A DNA stretch of 64,000 nt, from contig JAVTVJ010000296.1 of the NCBI GenBank assembly GCA_034509425.1, positions 1,240,001 through 1,304,000 on the forward strand, given 5' to 3'. This document shows positions 50,881 through 64,000 of the stretch, piece by piece. Below the pieces are notes generated by a model. That model had not been told where the DNA came from, ran no database searches, and saw only the letters and a program-made list of their open reading frames with translations. The translations under genes were made by a program, and so were the position numbers. The stretch's first letter is position 1, and the number at the start of each line of letters is the position of its first letter. Source of the stretch: Eopsaltria australis (taxonomy: Eukaryota; Chordata; Aves; Passeriformes; Petroicidae).

Positions 50881-52519
50881 TGGGAGCAAAGCTCAGGGCA
50901 GGAGCCACGTGCCCTGCCTGCCTAATGACAGCAAGGAGCAGGCTGCCCCAAAATTGAGACTCTCAAGTCAGCAACACAAGAGGAGGGTCACCTACGAGGA
51001 ATGAGGAGTGTGGAGAAACACTCTGATGAGAAAAATTAACCAGCAAAGTGGGGAATTTTTGAAAGCCTAAACATTTGTCTTACAAAGTTACACACCCACA
51101 TATTTTATCTCTGCGAAACAAGACACTGAGATGTTAAAGAGACGGGACAAACAGCCAAGGTTGAAATACGGATGACTCAGATTTATTAACGAAGCTATGA
51201 AGAGACTCGGGGAAAAAAGGTCAGCATTTGGAAAGGAGTGTCTAATCTCCCAGGAGCCTGCCATTCCCTCCAACTACGGATTTATACAGCGGAATAAACA
51301 GCTGCTGTGCCCTGTGGAGAGCCAGGGCTGGGGTCAAACCTAAGGTGAGACCCTGCACCACCACAGCATGGCAAATACTGCTCTCTGAAAACAAGAGCAT
51401 GCAGGAAATTCAGGCTCTACCCACAATTCTTTAACAGAGATTCTGATCCTTGAAACGATCTTGATGGCACGATTTTAGCACATGGTGTAATCATCTGCTG
51501 AACCACGAACGATGGGAAACAGCTATTGGATCTTCATACAGGATAATCCCAGGCTGTGCAATTGCTCTGTGCCCAGCCTGGAGAGTGCCCCCCTTCCTGA
51601 AGGGCCCCAAATCTCATTTCACATTTTTACATCTTGGATGTAGAAATATGCAGCCGCTGGAGGAATTTCAGCTGCCATGAAAGCTCTCTCATCACGGCTC
51701 CCCGGCAGCCAGCACCGCAGCAAATCCATTAGCAGCCTGCTGGCATCCCCTCGGTGTCAGCAGGGTTTGGGGACCTGCTGTGGAGCTCCTCTCCTAAAGA
51801 AGGGAGGGAAACAAAAAGCCAAAGGCACACGGATCTCTGTCCACTCCAACATGGAAGAAAACACTGCAGGTTTGGGCTTTAAGGAGCCACAAGGAGCAGG
51901 GTGCAAAGGGAGATGCTGGTGGCTGACCAGTGCTTTGTGCCTGGCACAGGAGCTCTGTCCCAATCCATGTGCCCTCAGGATGTGCAAAGTTTGGTCACTT
52001 GGTCACTCCAAGTCCAAGGGTACAGCCACACCATCCCCTGATCCTGATTCTGCTCCAGGAGCTGGTCTGGAGCAAACAGAACAATTCCCCTCTTCCACAG
52101 GGCATTTTCCATCCCCTTTTCAACAGCACGTCAACCTCGTCCTTGAAACCTGCTGCTACATACAAGCTCTGACTCGGGCTCACAAAAACGTGTGGAAAGC
52201 TTTTATCTGAACACCACCTGCTCCTCAGAGATACGCACTCCTGACAATGTTTTATGAGGAGTCTGAATGACAGACCAAAAAGCAAGGTTTTATTTTGGGG
52301 TTTAAAGCAGACAGCCGTGCAGCAAACCAAGACAAGGTACTTTAGATATGCTTCCAGCTCTGGAGCTATTGAGGTTCCTCATTTTCATCTATAAACAATT
52401 TAAAAAACCAAACACCCTATAATGTAGACTGAGTGGGCCGTAGGTTATTAGCAACCAAGGCTAAAAAAAGGTTAGGGAGAGAATATGCTAGCTACCAGGC
52501 AAATAGCATTAAACCTTCA

Positions 52520-52900
52520 GAAGGCTGATGAATATTCATTGACATGATGGATCAAAATCAAAACACAGCTCCCCAGCAGGTCGTTGGGAGCTGCAGACAG
52601 CGCAGCTTGCATCATCAGAACAAAGTCCAGCTACACAGCCTCCTCCTCCCCTGCAAATCCTGCAGAAATTGGTTATTCAAGAAGAAAAAGCAGCAGCCCC
52701 TGGCAATCTGGAGGCTTGTGTTAAGGAGAACAGAAGGGACAAGTTCTACGCCACATCATATGTTAAGTGTCATGCTCCCACCTCCTGCTTGTACCTTTGA
52801 CCGCTAATTAGATCAATAAATTTAAGTCAGATTGTGATCTGATGCTGCCTTCTGGCCTCTACTATTGAGCGGGCCAGAATGAATTAAGCTTAATTGCCCC
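52520..52900. promoter_or_regulatory. Candidate conserved element with perfect palindromes
   Basis: Three short inverted repeats lie within 370 bp: ATGAATATTCAT (52528-52539), TCAGAT-TGTG-ATCTGA (52827-52842) and AATTAAGCTTAATT (52882-52895). They are surrounded by AT-rich, repeat-free DNA with GCTAATTAGATCAATAAAT. Homeodomain or POU dimers bind such sites in vertebrate enhancers. Prediction only. Confidence 0.25.
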
Positions 52901-54483
52901 TGTATGAACAGAGCCAGGGAAGATAGGCTGGGAAGGGTCACTGACGGAACCTGTAGCCAAGCCCAGATGTCGAGGCAGGACTGATGGGGCTGAATCATTC
53001 CCAAACAACTCTGTTTTCACAGAAACGAGGGTGGAAATGTGTGTGTGATGGGCTCAAACTGGAAACCCAGACTGAAGAGAAGGAGGAGAAGGAGTTTAGC
53101 TCACCTGTTTGACCAGGATGGACAGAGGCCATGGGCTCAGTGATACACAGAGATACAAGTTTAGTTCTCCCCAGCCCTAAAAAGAAAAGCATCAAGCCTA
53201 CATCGCCCTGAGCAGTGTTTAAATGAAATCAGTCATTAGGAGAAAATTGGACCCTGGTGTCGCTTCCGCCTTTGCTTTAAGGGAAGGAGAGCAGCAATTA
53301 CCACTTGCATATTCAACAGCCTCCTCAGCAAGCTAAATTAAACTATGTGGAGCTGCCAAAGCCTGTCTGTGACCGATGCCCCAACCAGCTGGTTGGGAGC
53401 CAGCACCGGTATTGCAGCACTGCGGTCTGCAGCCTAAAAATACCCAACAAGGGCACAAACACATGCAAAGAAGCGCACACGCTCCCCTTCACACCCGCCT
53501 CCTCCAAACCCACCCAGCAGCCAGGAGCTAAATCCTCAAACATGAATATTAGCTTGTTGCTTTCCTGGCTGCCCTCCCAAAATGAGGGTGCAAGAGCCTG
53601 AGCGAGCTCTTTCTCTGAATGTGGAGCTTTATTCCAGCGCGTTGCACAAGGAGGGAGTGGTTTTGGTGCAAGTGTACCAGCACTCACTGACTGACTGTGC
53701 CACGTCCTGACCAATTTCAGCATCTTGGGCCATGTCAAGCTCTGCCTGCCCTTACTCTGCAGGAGCTTCAGCACAGCCTGGGATGCTCCCAAACAATGAA
53801 AATATTCCAACTCTCGTCCATCACTGTGAAGTGGCCTCCTTGGCTGGTGATGGTTGGGAGGCACTTGGCCTCAGCAAGGACTTTAGGAGGACACCATCAC
53901 TGTCACCAAGTGTTAGAGCCAGGGGTCCTGGACCCTTTTTCACAGCACTGAGAAAGCAGGAATTTGGCATTCCACACAGTGCACCCTACAGCTGTCCCAC
54001 CCCACCACTGAGCAATGCTCATCCTCCCTCGGGGCTTCTCCCCATGAATCCAACAGCCACAACTGGGCACAGTGCAAGATATCTAGCACCATTTTTTAAA
54101 ATAAACAATTCTAGATGATTTTTCCTCCCCTGTAAGTCACATCCAGACCTCCACAGCAATAAAAACTGGATGCTCCCACAGCATTTTTCAGATCAGCTGT
54201 ACGTTTGCAGCGTTCCCTGAGGAGCACCAAAGCCCCTCCCAGGCACATTTTAATTTTTCACCTTACAGATCCAAGAAAGTCAGCACCTTCCTTGGCTCCA
54301 CTCATTAACCCAACCTCTTCTTGGGTTTGGTTCTGACTGTGAGCCCTCCAAAGTGTGTTCATGGTGCTCTGCCCATCCAAGAGGCAGCAGCACATCCCTC
54401 CCAAGAGAGAAGTCCTGCTCCATTTCATGTTTGCACCGAAGCTGATGCAAGGAAACACTTTTTACTAAGGGGGGTCCTAGCAT

Positions 54484-54532
54484 TATCATATTAAAAATTA
54501 TATTATTAAAAATTATTATATTAAAAATAAAA
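54484..54532. repeat. AT-rich low-complexity tract
   Basis: Overlapping near-repeats of ATTAAAAATTAT about 15 bp apart. Confidence 0.7.
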
Positions 54533-56342
54533 GGTTTGACATTGAGCTCTTGCATGGATGAAATGCTCAGAAATAGGATTGCCTTTCCCTGAGCAGGAGT
54601 CACCCTCCCTCCAACACAGAAGCTTAAAGGATCTGAGCCCACTACCAGCACCTCCATCGTGCAGAGCACGGTACTGATATCCCCAGAACAGCAGCTCCTG
54701 TTTAAAGCAAGCAGAATGATTTTTTGGCCACAAACTCCCATGCCTATTCCCAAAACCCCCTTTCTCCAGTGTAAAGCTGTTTTCAGGCACAGGCTGTACA
54801 GGGGAGCAATGTTTGTGCTTGGTGAAAATCAGTGCACATCATCAGGAGGGGACAAAAAGCCCAAAACATTCAGCTAAAAGGCTTTAAACTATTGATTGCC
54901 TTTTCTCCATCCATCTTCTCTCAAAATAGCAGCCCAAAAGGGGATAGGAACAGGACCCTTTCCATGATGCAGCTGCCAGGAGGAGCCTGACTCATCACAA
55001 GAGCTGTGATTCTCAACACAAGCAAATCTCAAAGAGTTGGGTTTCATGGATTTATAAATACACTTGCCAAATCCATAGTTACTCCCGATCCTCCTTCCTC
55101 GGCCCAGAAATCCTGTTATACTTCATAAACCCAACAAAAAGAATGTTTTGTGTCTCCATATCTTGCTTGGGCTACCTGGTACCTGAAGGACACCAGCACA
55201 CTGCCCCTGATGCCATGAGGAGCTGGCTGCAGCCACAATCTCTCTGCTCACTCCAGCAAAGCCCCATCTGCCAGCATCATCAAAAACCCAGTACTTGCCT
55301 AAAATGTGTCACCTCCTCCTTCTATTCTTTCCTTTTATTGTGGCATTTGTCACATCCTGAAGCACACATCTGGGCCTGCTGTCTCACAAGACAACATTCT
55401 GCTCTGCTCAAGGGCAGATGAGCTTCAGGGGCTTGATGGCCACATCCAGGGTGCAGCAAGAAAAATTAGACCTCTCTCCCACAGTCAGAGAGGGAAAGAC
55501 ATAGCTTCACGAATTTGTAACGCCAGAAAAGCCCTCCTCTTTCCACTTTAAACTTACACCTATCAAAAGTGCTGGGAGAGACTTTTTTGTGTCTGCATGG
55601 GGCTCCCACCTGGAGGTGTTGATGCTATTCAGGGAAAAGAGCAACAAAGTCCATCATGCTGTGAGAGTGCCATGGCCTGGCTTGCCTGTCGCCTCTCCAG
55701 CACAGGAGTGGGGTCCCTGCCAAGGGAAGCACACACGCTGCTGACTCTGTAATCCACTTTTCAGGGGGAAGAGCGTGGTGCACAGCAGGGTGAGCCGGGA
55801 TCTGTCTTAACGCTCTCCAGCTGAAATCAATCCTCGGAGCAGCCCCGCTCGCTTTGGCAAGCCAGCCAAAATCTGGAGCAGGGGATGGCTGATGGAGAGC
55901 TGCAGGATGTTCATCCCAGGGCATGGAGACGAGCTTGGATCCAAGGAGAAGGCTGAGGGCTTGCAGCATCTATCAGGAGCTGGTCCAGGGAACCCCACAC
56001 AGCCCTTGATCCTCTGCAGTGCACGGCTCCATGCACACATTAATCCAACCAGGGAAGACGCTGCTGCAGCAAAACTTTGTTTAGTTTTTGAGGATTAAAA
56101 ACCAAACCTTGCTGGAAATTTCCCAGCCATCTAGATGGTGAGCAGCACAGTAACACTGGAGGTCACGAGCTCTCCACTAAAATGGTAAATCTGATCAGTG
56201 ACAAGCTGAGCACTGGCGCCAGATCCTCCAAACCACTACAGACCACTTCTTACAGGAGCTCCAGATCAGCTCAGGCAAATACCATTTATTTCAGGAACAA
56301 GGACAACAACATGGAGCCACAGACAAGACCCAGTTTGCAAAC

Positions 56343-56366
56343 CTATATAAATATATATATATATTT
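56343..56366. repeat. (TA)n microsatellite
   Basis: TATATAAATATATATATATA and a few bases more. A short, interrupted dinucleotide repeat. Confidence 0.8.
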
Positions 56367-59300
56367 CTTGATATTCACTAGGGTGCCGAATGACCCAATT
56401 TTACAGAGACACACATCCCGTTTTCCCAGAAACCAGGCGGATTCGTGGTCCTTTTTTTCGCAGAATCAAACCAAAAAAGTGGGGTGGGTTGGCACTGGTG
56501 GGAGGAAGAAACAGTTTTCAAGTCACATATTGCTCCCTTAAATGTACTGCATGATTTGCATCCCGAAAACCCAGGCACAACACTCATCCAAGCCCAAGAG
56601 ACTTTCCAGGAAGGCAGAGGGAGGCAGAGGTGGTGGTGGGGGCTCTCCAGGGAGGATGCTGGGGCATTCCCCTGACCTCCCTGTGTCCCAGCCCAGTTTT
56701 AAAAGGCAACACAGAAAAGGAAAAAAAGCCAGCAGAAAAGAAAGGCAGCGCGAGGGGCCGCAGGTCCTGGTGCTCCCCTCACCCTGCTCTTGTTTTGGGG
56801 CAGCAGCTGTTGGTGCTGCATTGTGGTGGGGCTCAAAGGGGCAGGGACAGCCCTTTCAGAGTCGAGGTTATGAGCAGGGAGGGATTAGCACCGACCCGGG
56901 GCTCTCCTGAAAGCCTGAAGCCTTGCAGGGAAGAGCCTCCCAGAATTTGTCTTTTGCCATTTGAACCTGGTCCCTGAGGCAGCCTGTGCAGGTGTCCGGG
57001 CTGGGTGATGCCAAGCCTTATCCAGGCAGCCCTCAAGGACAAAACCAGATAAGAGAGAGGGATGCAAGACCCCCTGGGCAGCTCAGAGGGCTCCCACAAC
57101 CTCGCTGAGCATCCCCTGGGGAGCATCCTCTTCCATCCTGGCTCCATCCCTATCCCCAGGACAAGCACCAGGACAGCCCCACTCCATTTCCACCGCTGAT
57201 TTTGGACGAAGCTGGGATAAAACTGCTCATTCAGAGCACAACACACCTCCAGAAAGTGCTAATAGCAGCTGTAAAGCCCAGCCCAGACAGCACAAGTTCT
57301 AACTACTCCCTCTGACGATGCAAATGCTGTTAATACAAACTCAGCAGCCTGGCAAGCTGGGAGAGAGGAGTTGTATTTCCCACTGGAGGAGGATATTTGT
57401 TTGCCAATTAGCCTTTTCTTGGAGAACAATAGTTCAATCAACAACCTTCCTTTATTGTAATTCCTCCCCTTTTTTCATCCCTGCTCCTCCAATGAATATT
57501 TGGGCTGTGACTGTGATTTATCCTATGCAAACTCTCACTGCTGAGCTTTCCATTTCACTGCTCCCCATTTTAGCAGTAATCCCCAGGGTGAGAGGGGCTG
57601 AAGGCAGGCAGGTTTGTTTTTTTTTTTTTTCTTTTAAAGCTTCTTAATTTGGTTTCACAAAGTTGCTCAGCAGCAGATGCTTCCAGTCCATCAGCACAGC
57701 AACATCTGCCATGGGGCCACCATCACCACAAGGCAACAAGGAGCTGCTGGCTGAATCCCAGAGGGCTTTTTTTGGGTGGTGGTTGGAGATTTTTAGCACT
57801 ACCCGTGCTTAAGGTGAGGCTACTGGAACCACAGGTGTTCAGGCATTTTGTGGTGTGCAGAAAGATGGTTTCTTTCTCTCTCAAAATGGAAACTGGATGG
57901 AGGCTGCTGTAAATAGGAGTCCTTCCCAGCAGGGACCCTGATGGCTAAATATCATTAAACTTCATGATATCATTAAACTCCCAGTCCAGAAGGTGCCCAG
58001 AGCAAACAAAACACACTTGTCAGATCTCTCAGCTGGCCTGCCCATCTGCAATGCTGATTTCCTTTTAAAGGTTTTTAAATTCTGATGTTAATCCAGAGTG
58101 ATTTTCCCCCCTAAAGTACGAACTTGGGGTTGAGAATTCCTTGATAAATATGTCTAATGGCAGAAAAGGCCCACTGGCTGCTTTTCCTTCCAGTCTGACA
58201 CTAATCCCTCCCTGTGCTCCAGCAGATGAACACCGAAAAAACAATGTATGGTGAGCTCACATCAGGCACAACGTGATCCCAGCAGCTCCCACCCAGCCTG
58301 GGAAAAAACAGCAACTTTTATCACATTTCACTGAAATACTGTTTGCATTTAGACAAAAGAAAAATAACAGGCGAGCACAGCAAGTGAGATTAACTGGAAG
58401 GTTTGGTCACACTCATTTTATGTGGCTACAACACAATGCAGCTCATGGCAAAAGCCCTGCTTTGACCGGGATGGATCTGCAGCATCCTGAGCCACAGGGC
58501 AGCAGGAGGACTCCATCTTCCAGGACAGCTGCTCAAATCCATCACCTGCAATTCAGAGGACCTGTCTTAATGGGGGCACATGGTTTTAACTGCCTAATTA
58601 TCTGGTCTCTCACCGAGGCTGTCAGGGACTGACCAAAGGAAGTCTCCTTTTCCCCCAGCTGGAGCATCCAGAGGGGAATGTCAGTCCAGTGGAAGTCCCA
58701 AGGGGATGCATTTAAAAATCAATAGAGGTTATTTTAATGCTTAATCCAGGAAAGTATCAGCATCAGCAGTGTCAATACAAACCGAATTTAAACACACTGA
58801 GTACACGCACAGGATTGTCAGTTTTTCCTCTGTGCATTGATTTAAACAAATCTGGTTTTCCCCAGAGAGTTTGGAGTCCAAACAGAGCATCCACAGCATC
58901 TCAAGTGCTTCAGGCATCCTGCCTGCCCTCATATCTATATACTGCTCAAAAAAATGAGCCTCTCCACCCCACTTGAGCAATCATTTCAGTGAGGAAACCC
59001 CCTGGAAGGGGCAATAGCACAGCAACAGTGGTCACATCCCTGCCAGGGCTACATATGGAACTGGATTTCTCTTCTTTGCAGGTTTTCACACTGCACCCGG
59101 CACAAATTGCAACACAAGCTTCCCATCCCTGTGGATATTTATGCAATCATCTCCCTTTTCATTTAAAAAAAAAAATTAAAAAGCCTAGCAATTGCAAATA
59201 ACCACTTTGAAAAAGTGACCCAAGGGGATCCTGAGAGGCTCAGACACCCTCAGAGAACATGGCTGTGTTTGATTTTTCAAATTTAATCTCATCTGCAGCA

Positions 59301-60954
59301 GGAGGGCAGACTGGGTGTGGATATATCAGGGACTCACCACACTTCAGACGTGCCCACGAGCACAGATGGACCTTCCCTGAGGCCACTGCAGGGCTCAGAG
59401 AGCCACAGTGTCACCCATTGCTGCTGGGGCACAGCACCAAACTCTGACACCCACCCACTCCCCCCACGCACCCCCTGCTCTCTGCAGAGATGCTCCCACA
59501 CCACCAGCTCACTTCCCCCTCCTCAAACCAATCCTGCCTCTTTCCAAGCTGGTTTTGGCTGGGATCCATAATTTTCTTTGTGCTGGAAACAGTGTTGCTA
59601 ATTCAGAGATGTTTTAGTTATTGCTGAGCAGCGCTAGCACAGAGTCAAGGTCTCTTCTGCTCCTCATCCCTCCAGCGAGGAGGTTGGGGTGCACAAGGAG
59701 TTAGAGGGGACACAGCCAGGACAGCTGACCCAAGTGACCAAAGGGGCATTGCAGAGCAGGTGGAGTCGTGCTCAGCATTTAAATCTGGGGGACACGTTTG
59801 GAGTGATGGCATTTTTACTCCTCCCCATCAACACCAGCCCTGTTTACTCACAATCCAAACCAATGGAGAACTTCACACTGAGAGGTGAGTCCTGGGGGTG
59901 GCTGGGACTTGCAGAGCTCCTCACACCTGGGCAAGGCTTCAGGTGCCCTTGTGATCAGTGACTTGTGGCATTCCTTCAGAGCTCCCCTCCTTTCATGGCT
60001 TCAGGGCAATGCATTTGACTGACCAGGTCTGCCCAGCTCTGCAGTGAGAAAACACATCCCCAACACCCTGAAACACTCCCCCATTCCTTCAGCAGCTTCT
60101 GAAACACCTCCATCAGCAAAAGTGGCAGCAGAGTTGGCTGATAGAGGCCACTCAGGGGTACAGCTTTGCCTTCACCAGATTGTCAGGTGTTCCAGCACAG
60201 CCCAGGCATGGATAACATGGATAACCATGGACAACAAACTGGGGCCCAGCAAGTCTAACCAAGCTTGAAACCCATGACTCCATTTCAAACCCTTTCCTAG
60301 AACAGAAAGCCTGCAGCTTTGCTGCCCAGACACTGCCCTTAACCTTGAAAAACATTTCCCCTCCTTGTCTGACCTCTGCATCCCATTGCCCCAAATTAAC
60401 ACTGCACTCTGGATGGCCTTAACACATGGTAATGACATAACACAGAGAGACTGACCCTCAGATCATCCACAATCTTCTGACTCTCCAGAGGGGGAGGAAA
60501 TTAAATGGCTTTTGGATAAAAAAATCTGTGCAGCATTTTCCAGCACAAGACCTCTAACATTGAAATCAAAGCTTGAAGAAGTTCCAAGTTAGGTACCTGA
60601 AAATTACAGACTCACTCCACTACTGCCAGAGTTGCCACAAGAAGAGAAAGTGCCCTGAAATAATTGCCTCTCCAGGCAAAAACTTTCAAAACACCATTAA
60701 TGCAGATTTTTAGAGCTGGCAAGTGCTACCCATCCCCATGGACTGCAACATGAGCCGTGAGAGCAGGCAGAGAGGAGAAACAGCATCTTCCAGGCAATCA
60801 CAGGCATTTTTTTTCCCAGCTGAGTGCCTGGTGAGAAGAGCAACCCATGCATCAAGAGGAGCACTTGACACATGCCAGCGCTTTCTAAATTCACTTTCAG
60901 TAGATTTACCAACACTGTCCTATGGAAAAGGAATGCGTGCTATGCAAATCCAGC

Positions 60955-61060
60955 CTCAGACTGCTCCCTGCCTAATCTAGCTTTAGATTCAAATGCTTAT
61001 TACCATGGCGTCTAATCGGGTCATGTGTAATAGATGGGTTTAGTTTGGGCTCCCAGGACT
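60955..61060. promoter_or_regulatory. Candidate conserved noncoding element in the 5' region
   Basis: CTAATCTAGCTTTAGATTCA, TTATTACCATGGCGTCTAAT and CGGGTCATGTGTAATAGATG form a repeat-free, mixed AT/CpG block that differs from the nearby sequence. Prediction only. Confidence 0.2.
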
Positions 61061-64000
61061 TCAGCTGTGTTCTTACTAAGGGACTGAATGGAGAAAGAAA
61101 AGAAGAAACAAAGAGGGAAAAAAAAAAACAACCCAACACTTCGAAGAATTCAGGTTGTGGTGGAAACCAGGCCTGGAAAGAAGCTTTGACACCTACCAGT
61201 AAAAGCCAGGCTGATATGCAAACATTTGGCAGCTCACCAAGAACACACTGAATGTCAAGTCCTGTTTGCACCCCATCATATCCCTGCAGGGAAGCTGGTG
61301 GTTGGTCTTTCAGGGTCTCTCCCTTCCCCCTGAGACAAGGTGATGAAATGATCTCACACCCACATAGGATCCATCTACCAGCAGCACCAAGCCCAACTGG
61401 TCACACCACAACCTCCAGACTACCTTACAGCTGCTCTGGGCACCCACACCAGCACCTCCAGAGCCTGGGTAACATGAGCCAAGCAGGAGCTGCTGCTGGT
61501 TCAGGGAGGAAGGGGTCTGCAGCAGCACACAGGGACCATGGCAATGTCATTCCCAGAGGCAGCCACCTCCCTGTTTGCTGGCATCAGCCACACAGCTCTG
61601 ACCAAGGTAACCTCTGTCCTAACCAGCACCAGAAAAAAATGATTCATTTAACTTCTGAATTTGTGAAGTACATTTGTTCTGCTCAGATCTCTTACCTGCA
61701 CCATGCAGCTGCAGCTCAGCCACTGGGCACCAGAAATAACCCAGGGGCAGGGACACAGGACCCCCCACTCCTCTCCATCTGCTGCTCACCTGCCAAACTG
61801 TGCTTTCCTTTGATAGAGCATGGTGAGGTTTCCAACATCACTGCCCAGCTCCTACCTTCAGGATGCTGAATCCCAGCAGCTTGATCTGCCCTGCCTCCTC
61901 AGTGCCAAATGGCAAACCAGCTCCAGAAAAAAGGCAAGACATCCAAATGTTGCTACCAGCTTCTGAAGACCTTACAAGATGGTGCTGACCCTGTTATGCT
62001 ACCAAAACTACATTGGGTGCGGTGAGCAGCACCAGGAATACCAACATGAATTTAAAGATTTCCTTCTATGAATCTCAGCAACATCAGCCACTTTTAGAGT
62101 GAGGCTGCAGGATGAAACTTACATTTATTAGACATCAGAGAACTCACTGAGGTGAACATCCCCCTGGCAACATCTACATGTCTGCACAGAGACCTGCAGT
62201 GTGGGCTCTCTGGTGTCTCATGATGTGGCAAATCCAACTAAAGCACTCTTTATGGCTTGGATGTTCATAACATTTATGTGTATTCCCTGGTGTCCAGTAC
62301 AGGCTGAGGTTTCATTGCATCTCTTAATAAAAAACCTCCGCAACACCCTTCTAACTGGATGGCTGTTCTGACAAAAATTGCAGCAGCCCCATGGATTTGA
62401 GATGAAAAACCAATCTGAAAAAAAGGACAAAACCAGGCAATGGATTTAATGAATTGTCAGTGATGGGAGGAGGAGCAGATGGACAGACTGACTTTAAAGC
62501 TTCCCTTCATTAGGAAGCTAAACTCAAATCATGGGTTAGCTTTCAACAATGCACGTTATTACTGAGAGTGAGGCAGCTGATACTCTGCCACTCAGGCACA
62601 TGTGCTCTGTGCTTCATCAGTTACTGAATTAATAATCAAATGCTTTGAAAGGAGAAGGAAAAAAAAAAACCCAGAGAAACCAGAGGCTGCAGCTCACAGT
62701 GCTCTCAGCAGCCTGTCCAAAGGCCAAGCCAGATTTACCAGTGCCTGCATCGCTGCCCGGCTGTGCTGGTGTCTGGCCAGGCTCTCCCTCCAGCACCTTC
62801 CCAGCTCACAGCTGCACCTGGAACTGGTCTAGGGGACTTCTTTCCTTGCTCCTGCAGCCAAAACAACCAGCAGGGATGGTTAAACCAGGTGGAAAGACCC
62901 TGTTTCCATGCAGTCCAGCAGGAAAAAACTTTGTGAGACTCCCTGCCCCAGGATATGGATGGAGAAGCTCATGGAGGAGCCCTTCCCAGCACCAAAGGAG
63001 CCATGCAAATAGCATTTACCAGGTCACAGGTACTAAATACCCCAGTAAAGTCATGCTCACTTGTGAGCCAAAAAAGAAACACTCACATTCCTGCATTTAC
63101 AGCCACCACTGCTTCTACAGCAGCCCCCAGGACAGGGTCATTCCCAGTGATGACTGTGAGGAAGTCCTAGTGAAGAGATCCATAGCACACAGACTCATGG
63201 ATAGCTCACACACAAGTGACAGAATATTTCCAAGCATCAGCAGCCGCATTGCTGGAGCTGTGGATAACACCCAGGCAGAGAGCATGGCTTGCTTGTGATA
63301 AGCCAGGATGACAACCCAGTGGAAATGTAAAAATAATTTAATGAATAAGTATATTTAGATTTATAATCCCACAGCAGCTTTATTTATAGGGATGCCAATC
63401 ACTTTTACACAGATATAAAATTGGCTGGCAGAGTGCCTTAGACTATATCCAGAAACCCATCTGTAACAAATCTAAGCTGTGATATCCCTGCATACATTTG
63501 GCCAAACAATAATGCTGATGCCAGTCATCTTCACTTTAAACGTGCAGATGGGCCCAGGGGGGCTTGCCAAGCCTCCCCCACAGCCAAAGATGGATGAATT
63601 CCCCTACCACCTACTGTAAACCGTTTGGGAAAAGGACCAGATGAAGGAAAACCAGTCCCCATCTGGGCTGTGTGGATTCCAACACCAACACAACGCTGGC
63701 TGGAGAGCAAGCCTGCATCCAGCTGGCTACAGGTGAACCTCTTTCAGGACCTTCCATCACTGAAATGGGGAGCTGGAAGCAAAGAAAATAAAAACCACAC
63801 AGCTCTGGAGCACCCTTAAAAGCTGGGGGCATTAAAGTAGGGCTCTTGTGTATGTTTTTCTTGATTCATTGCTCAAGACACAAAGCTGGGACAGAGGAAG
63901 ATGCAGGAGAAGTAAACTGAAAGTCATCACTTGGCTCAATCTCAAAGCAGATGAGGATTTCTAGTGATCCTTGCCCAGGATCTCACAACTTTATCTCAGC

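Larger units (their letters stand above)
50246..64000. other. 5' flank or upstream intron of DAAM1, no gene recognised
   Basis: In 13.8 kb I found no exon with recognisable domain, tRNA or other RNA gene, and no clear CR1 3' end. ORFs up to about 217 codons occur on both strands but read as low-information translation of noncoding DNA. The noncoding exon 1 of DAAM1 may lie here or beyond the right edge; no CpG-rich donor pair convinced me. Confidence 0.65.

Noticed and set aside
61252..61869. 205-codon plus-strand ORF
   Set aside because: The translation shows no recognisable family motif and the region has no CpG-rich start or repeat-derived protein.
62645..63298. 217-codon plus-strand ORF near the right end
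   Set aside because: No domain, no codon-bias signal I can see, low-complexity composition and no splice or promoter context. Chance open frame.
1..64000. CRISPR arrays, bacterial operons, prophage, tRNA or rRNA genes
   Set aside because: No regularly spaced direct repeats, no bacterial-type gene packing and no cloverleaf or rRNA-like sequence was seen; the window is intron-rich vertebrate DNA.

Overview
This window is vertebrate nuclear DNA, almost certainly avian. It holds one split gene read on the minus strand and many 3'-terminal fragments of CR1 LINEs of the type common in birds (ends such as ATTCTATGATTCT, or CATAGAATCATGGAATGG on the opposite strand). I see no bacterial, phage, CRISPR or operon features.

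The gene is DAAM1 (dishevelled-associated activator of morphogenesis 1), a Diaphanous-related formin that nucleates and elongates actin filaments downstream of Wnt/planar-cell-polarity and Rho signalling. I reconstructed 25 coding exons from the ATG at 50062 to the TGA at 312-310. Every junction keeps frame. The exons sum to 3240 nt, or 1079 residues plus stop, against about 1078 in mammals. Domain order is: GTPase-binding/FH3 armadillo region (exons 1-11), coiled coil (exons 11-12), proline-rich FH1 (exon 13), actin-assembling FH2 (exons 13-24), and the C-terminal DAD autoinhibitory motif with basic tail (exon 25). The N- and C-terminal sequences fit DAAM1, not DAAM2.

Layout from left to right, which is 3' to 5' of the gene: 1-309 is 3' UTR running off the edge; 310-10216 holds exons 25-17 (FH2 and DAD); 10217-15387 is an intron with a CpG-rich island; 15388-21033 holds exons 16-14, including a 30-nt microexon at 16824-16853; 21141-24922 is a dense block with exons 13-5; 26628-28043 holds exons 4 and 3; 36864-36953 is exon 2; 49880-50062 is the first coding exon, inside a CpG-rich patch. 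Positions 50104-64000 are the 5' flank or the first, noncoding-side intron. I found no coding exon there.

The points most worth a second look are: a DAAM1 microexon with neural-type splicing signals, which no simple ORF scan shows; a GC-AG intron after exon 4; a roughly 93-bp (GGGAA)n tract in the sense strand of intron 19 that should form RNA or DNA quadruplexes; an intronic CpG island with a strong plus-strand splice donor, suggesting an antisense transcript; and several AT-rich or palindromic blocks that look like conserved regulatory elements. Nothing here is a wholly new system. The locus is a well-known gene with some unusual regulatory architecture.
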